Origin: Enterobacter sp. EA-1
Lineage (GTDB): Bacteria; Pseudomonadota; Gammaproteobacteria; Enterobacterales; Enterobacteriaceae
Reading direction: 5' to 3'
NCBI GenBank assembly: GCA_002886105.1
Contig: CP025776.1
Span: 1,364,001 to 1,428,000 of the forward strand
DNA length: 64,000 nt
Numbering within the stretch: position 1 is the stretch's first letter; each line of letters starts with the position of its first letter. The notes under the pieces were generated by a model, which was not told the origin of the DNA, did not search any database, and saw nothing but the letters and a program-made list of their open reading frames with translations. A program made the translations under genes and the position numbers. This document shows positions 63,921 through 64,000 of the stretch, piece after piece.

Positions 63921-64000
63921 CAGAAGCCAGACCTCTATTGCTGCGTATCGTTATAGTGACATTGCTTGCATCAATGTAGCGGCAATGCAGAAATCAATCG

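Overview
The window is chromosomal DNA of an enterobacterium (Enterobacteriaceae). The evidence is gene content and order. Reading left to right it carries guaA, then an accessory block, then yfgG-pdeA-ppx-ppk-purN-purM-upp-uraA-hda-yfgD-bepA-perM, a complete hyf (hydrogenase-4) operon, then bcp-gcvR-dapA-bamC-purC-ypfJ-tmcA-ypfH-ypfN-dapE-yffB-ypfM-acrD. This is the E. coli K-12 order in the same relative orientations. Genus cannot be fixed by eye; the fet iron cluster, the FocA-like formate channel and the GC-rich core fit the Enterobacter/Citrobacter/Kosakonia side of the family.

Sequence quality dominates how the window must be read. Nearly every gene, including essential ones (dapA, dapE, bamC, purC, guaA, hda), is broken by single-base insertions or deletions, several of them in base runs. 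Conserved protein sequence resumes in another frame after each break. I therefore treat these as uncorrected sequencing/assembly errors, report each gene as one unit across its frames, and call pseudogenes only where the protein itself is incomplete.

Region 1 (1-21.7 kb) replaces the short yfgH-yfgI interval found beside guaA in K-12. Immediately after guaA lies an AT-rich two-gene unit: an OLD-family ATPase/TOPRIM nuclease and a UvrD-like helicase (Gabija-type phage defence). Then come an Nlp/Ner-type regulator, two genes on the minus strand that resemble immunity proteins, and an orphan NqrC-like flavoprotein. Next is a Fur-controlled, seven-gene iron cluster: FTR1 permease, P19 protein, DUF2318 membrane protein, two FtsX-like permeases, an ABC ATPase and a TlpA-like thioredoxin. 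After it sits a patchwork of small unknown genes with a duplicated gene end, a ParE-like toxin, and a large membrane-anchored NACHT-type NTPase.

Region 2 (21.7-36.3 kb) is core: c-di-GMP turnover (pdeA), polyphosphate (ppk, ppx), purine synthesis (purMN), uracil salvage (upp, uraA), replication control (hda) and outer-membrane quality control (bepA).

Region 3 (36.3-50.2 kb) is the hyfABCDEFGHIJR operon on the minus strand, followed by a formate channel gene. A sigma-54-type promoter lies upstream of hyfA and the operon encodes its own sigma-54 activator, HyfR. The products form a membrane formate-hydrogenlyase-type complex.

Region 4 (50.4-64 kb) is core again: peroxiredoxin, glycine-cleavage regulation, lysine/diaminopimelate synthesis (dapA, dapE), BAM lipoprotein, purC, tRNA acetyltransferase, and the AcrD multidrug pump at the right edge.
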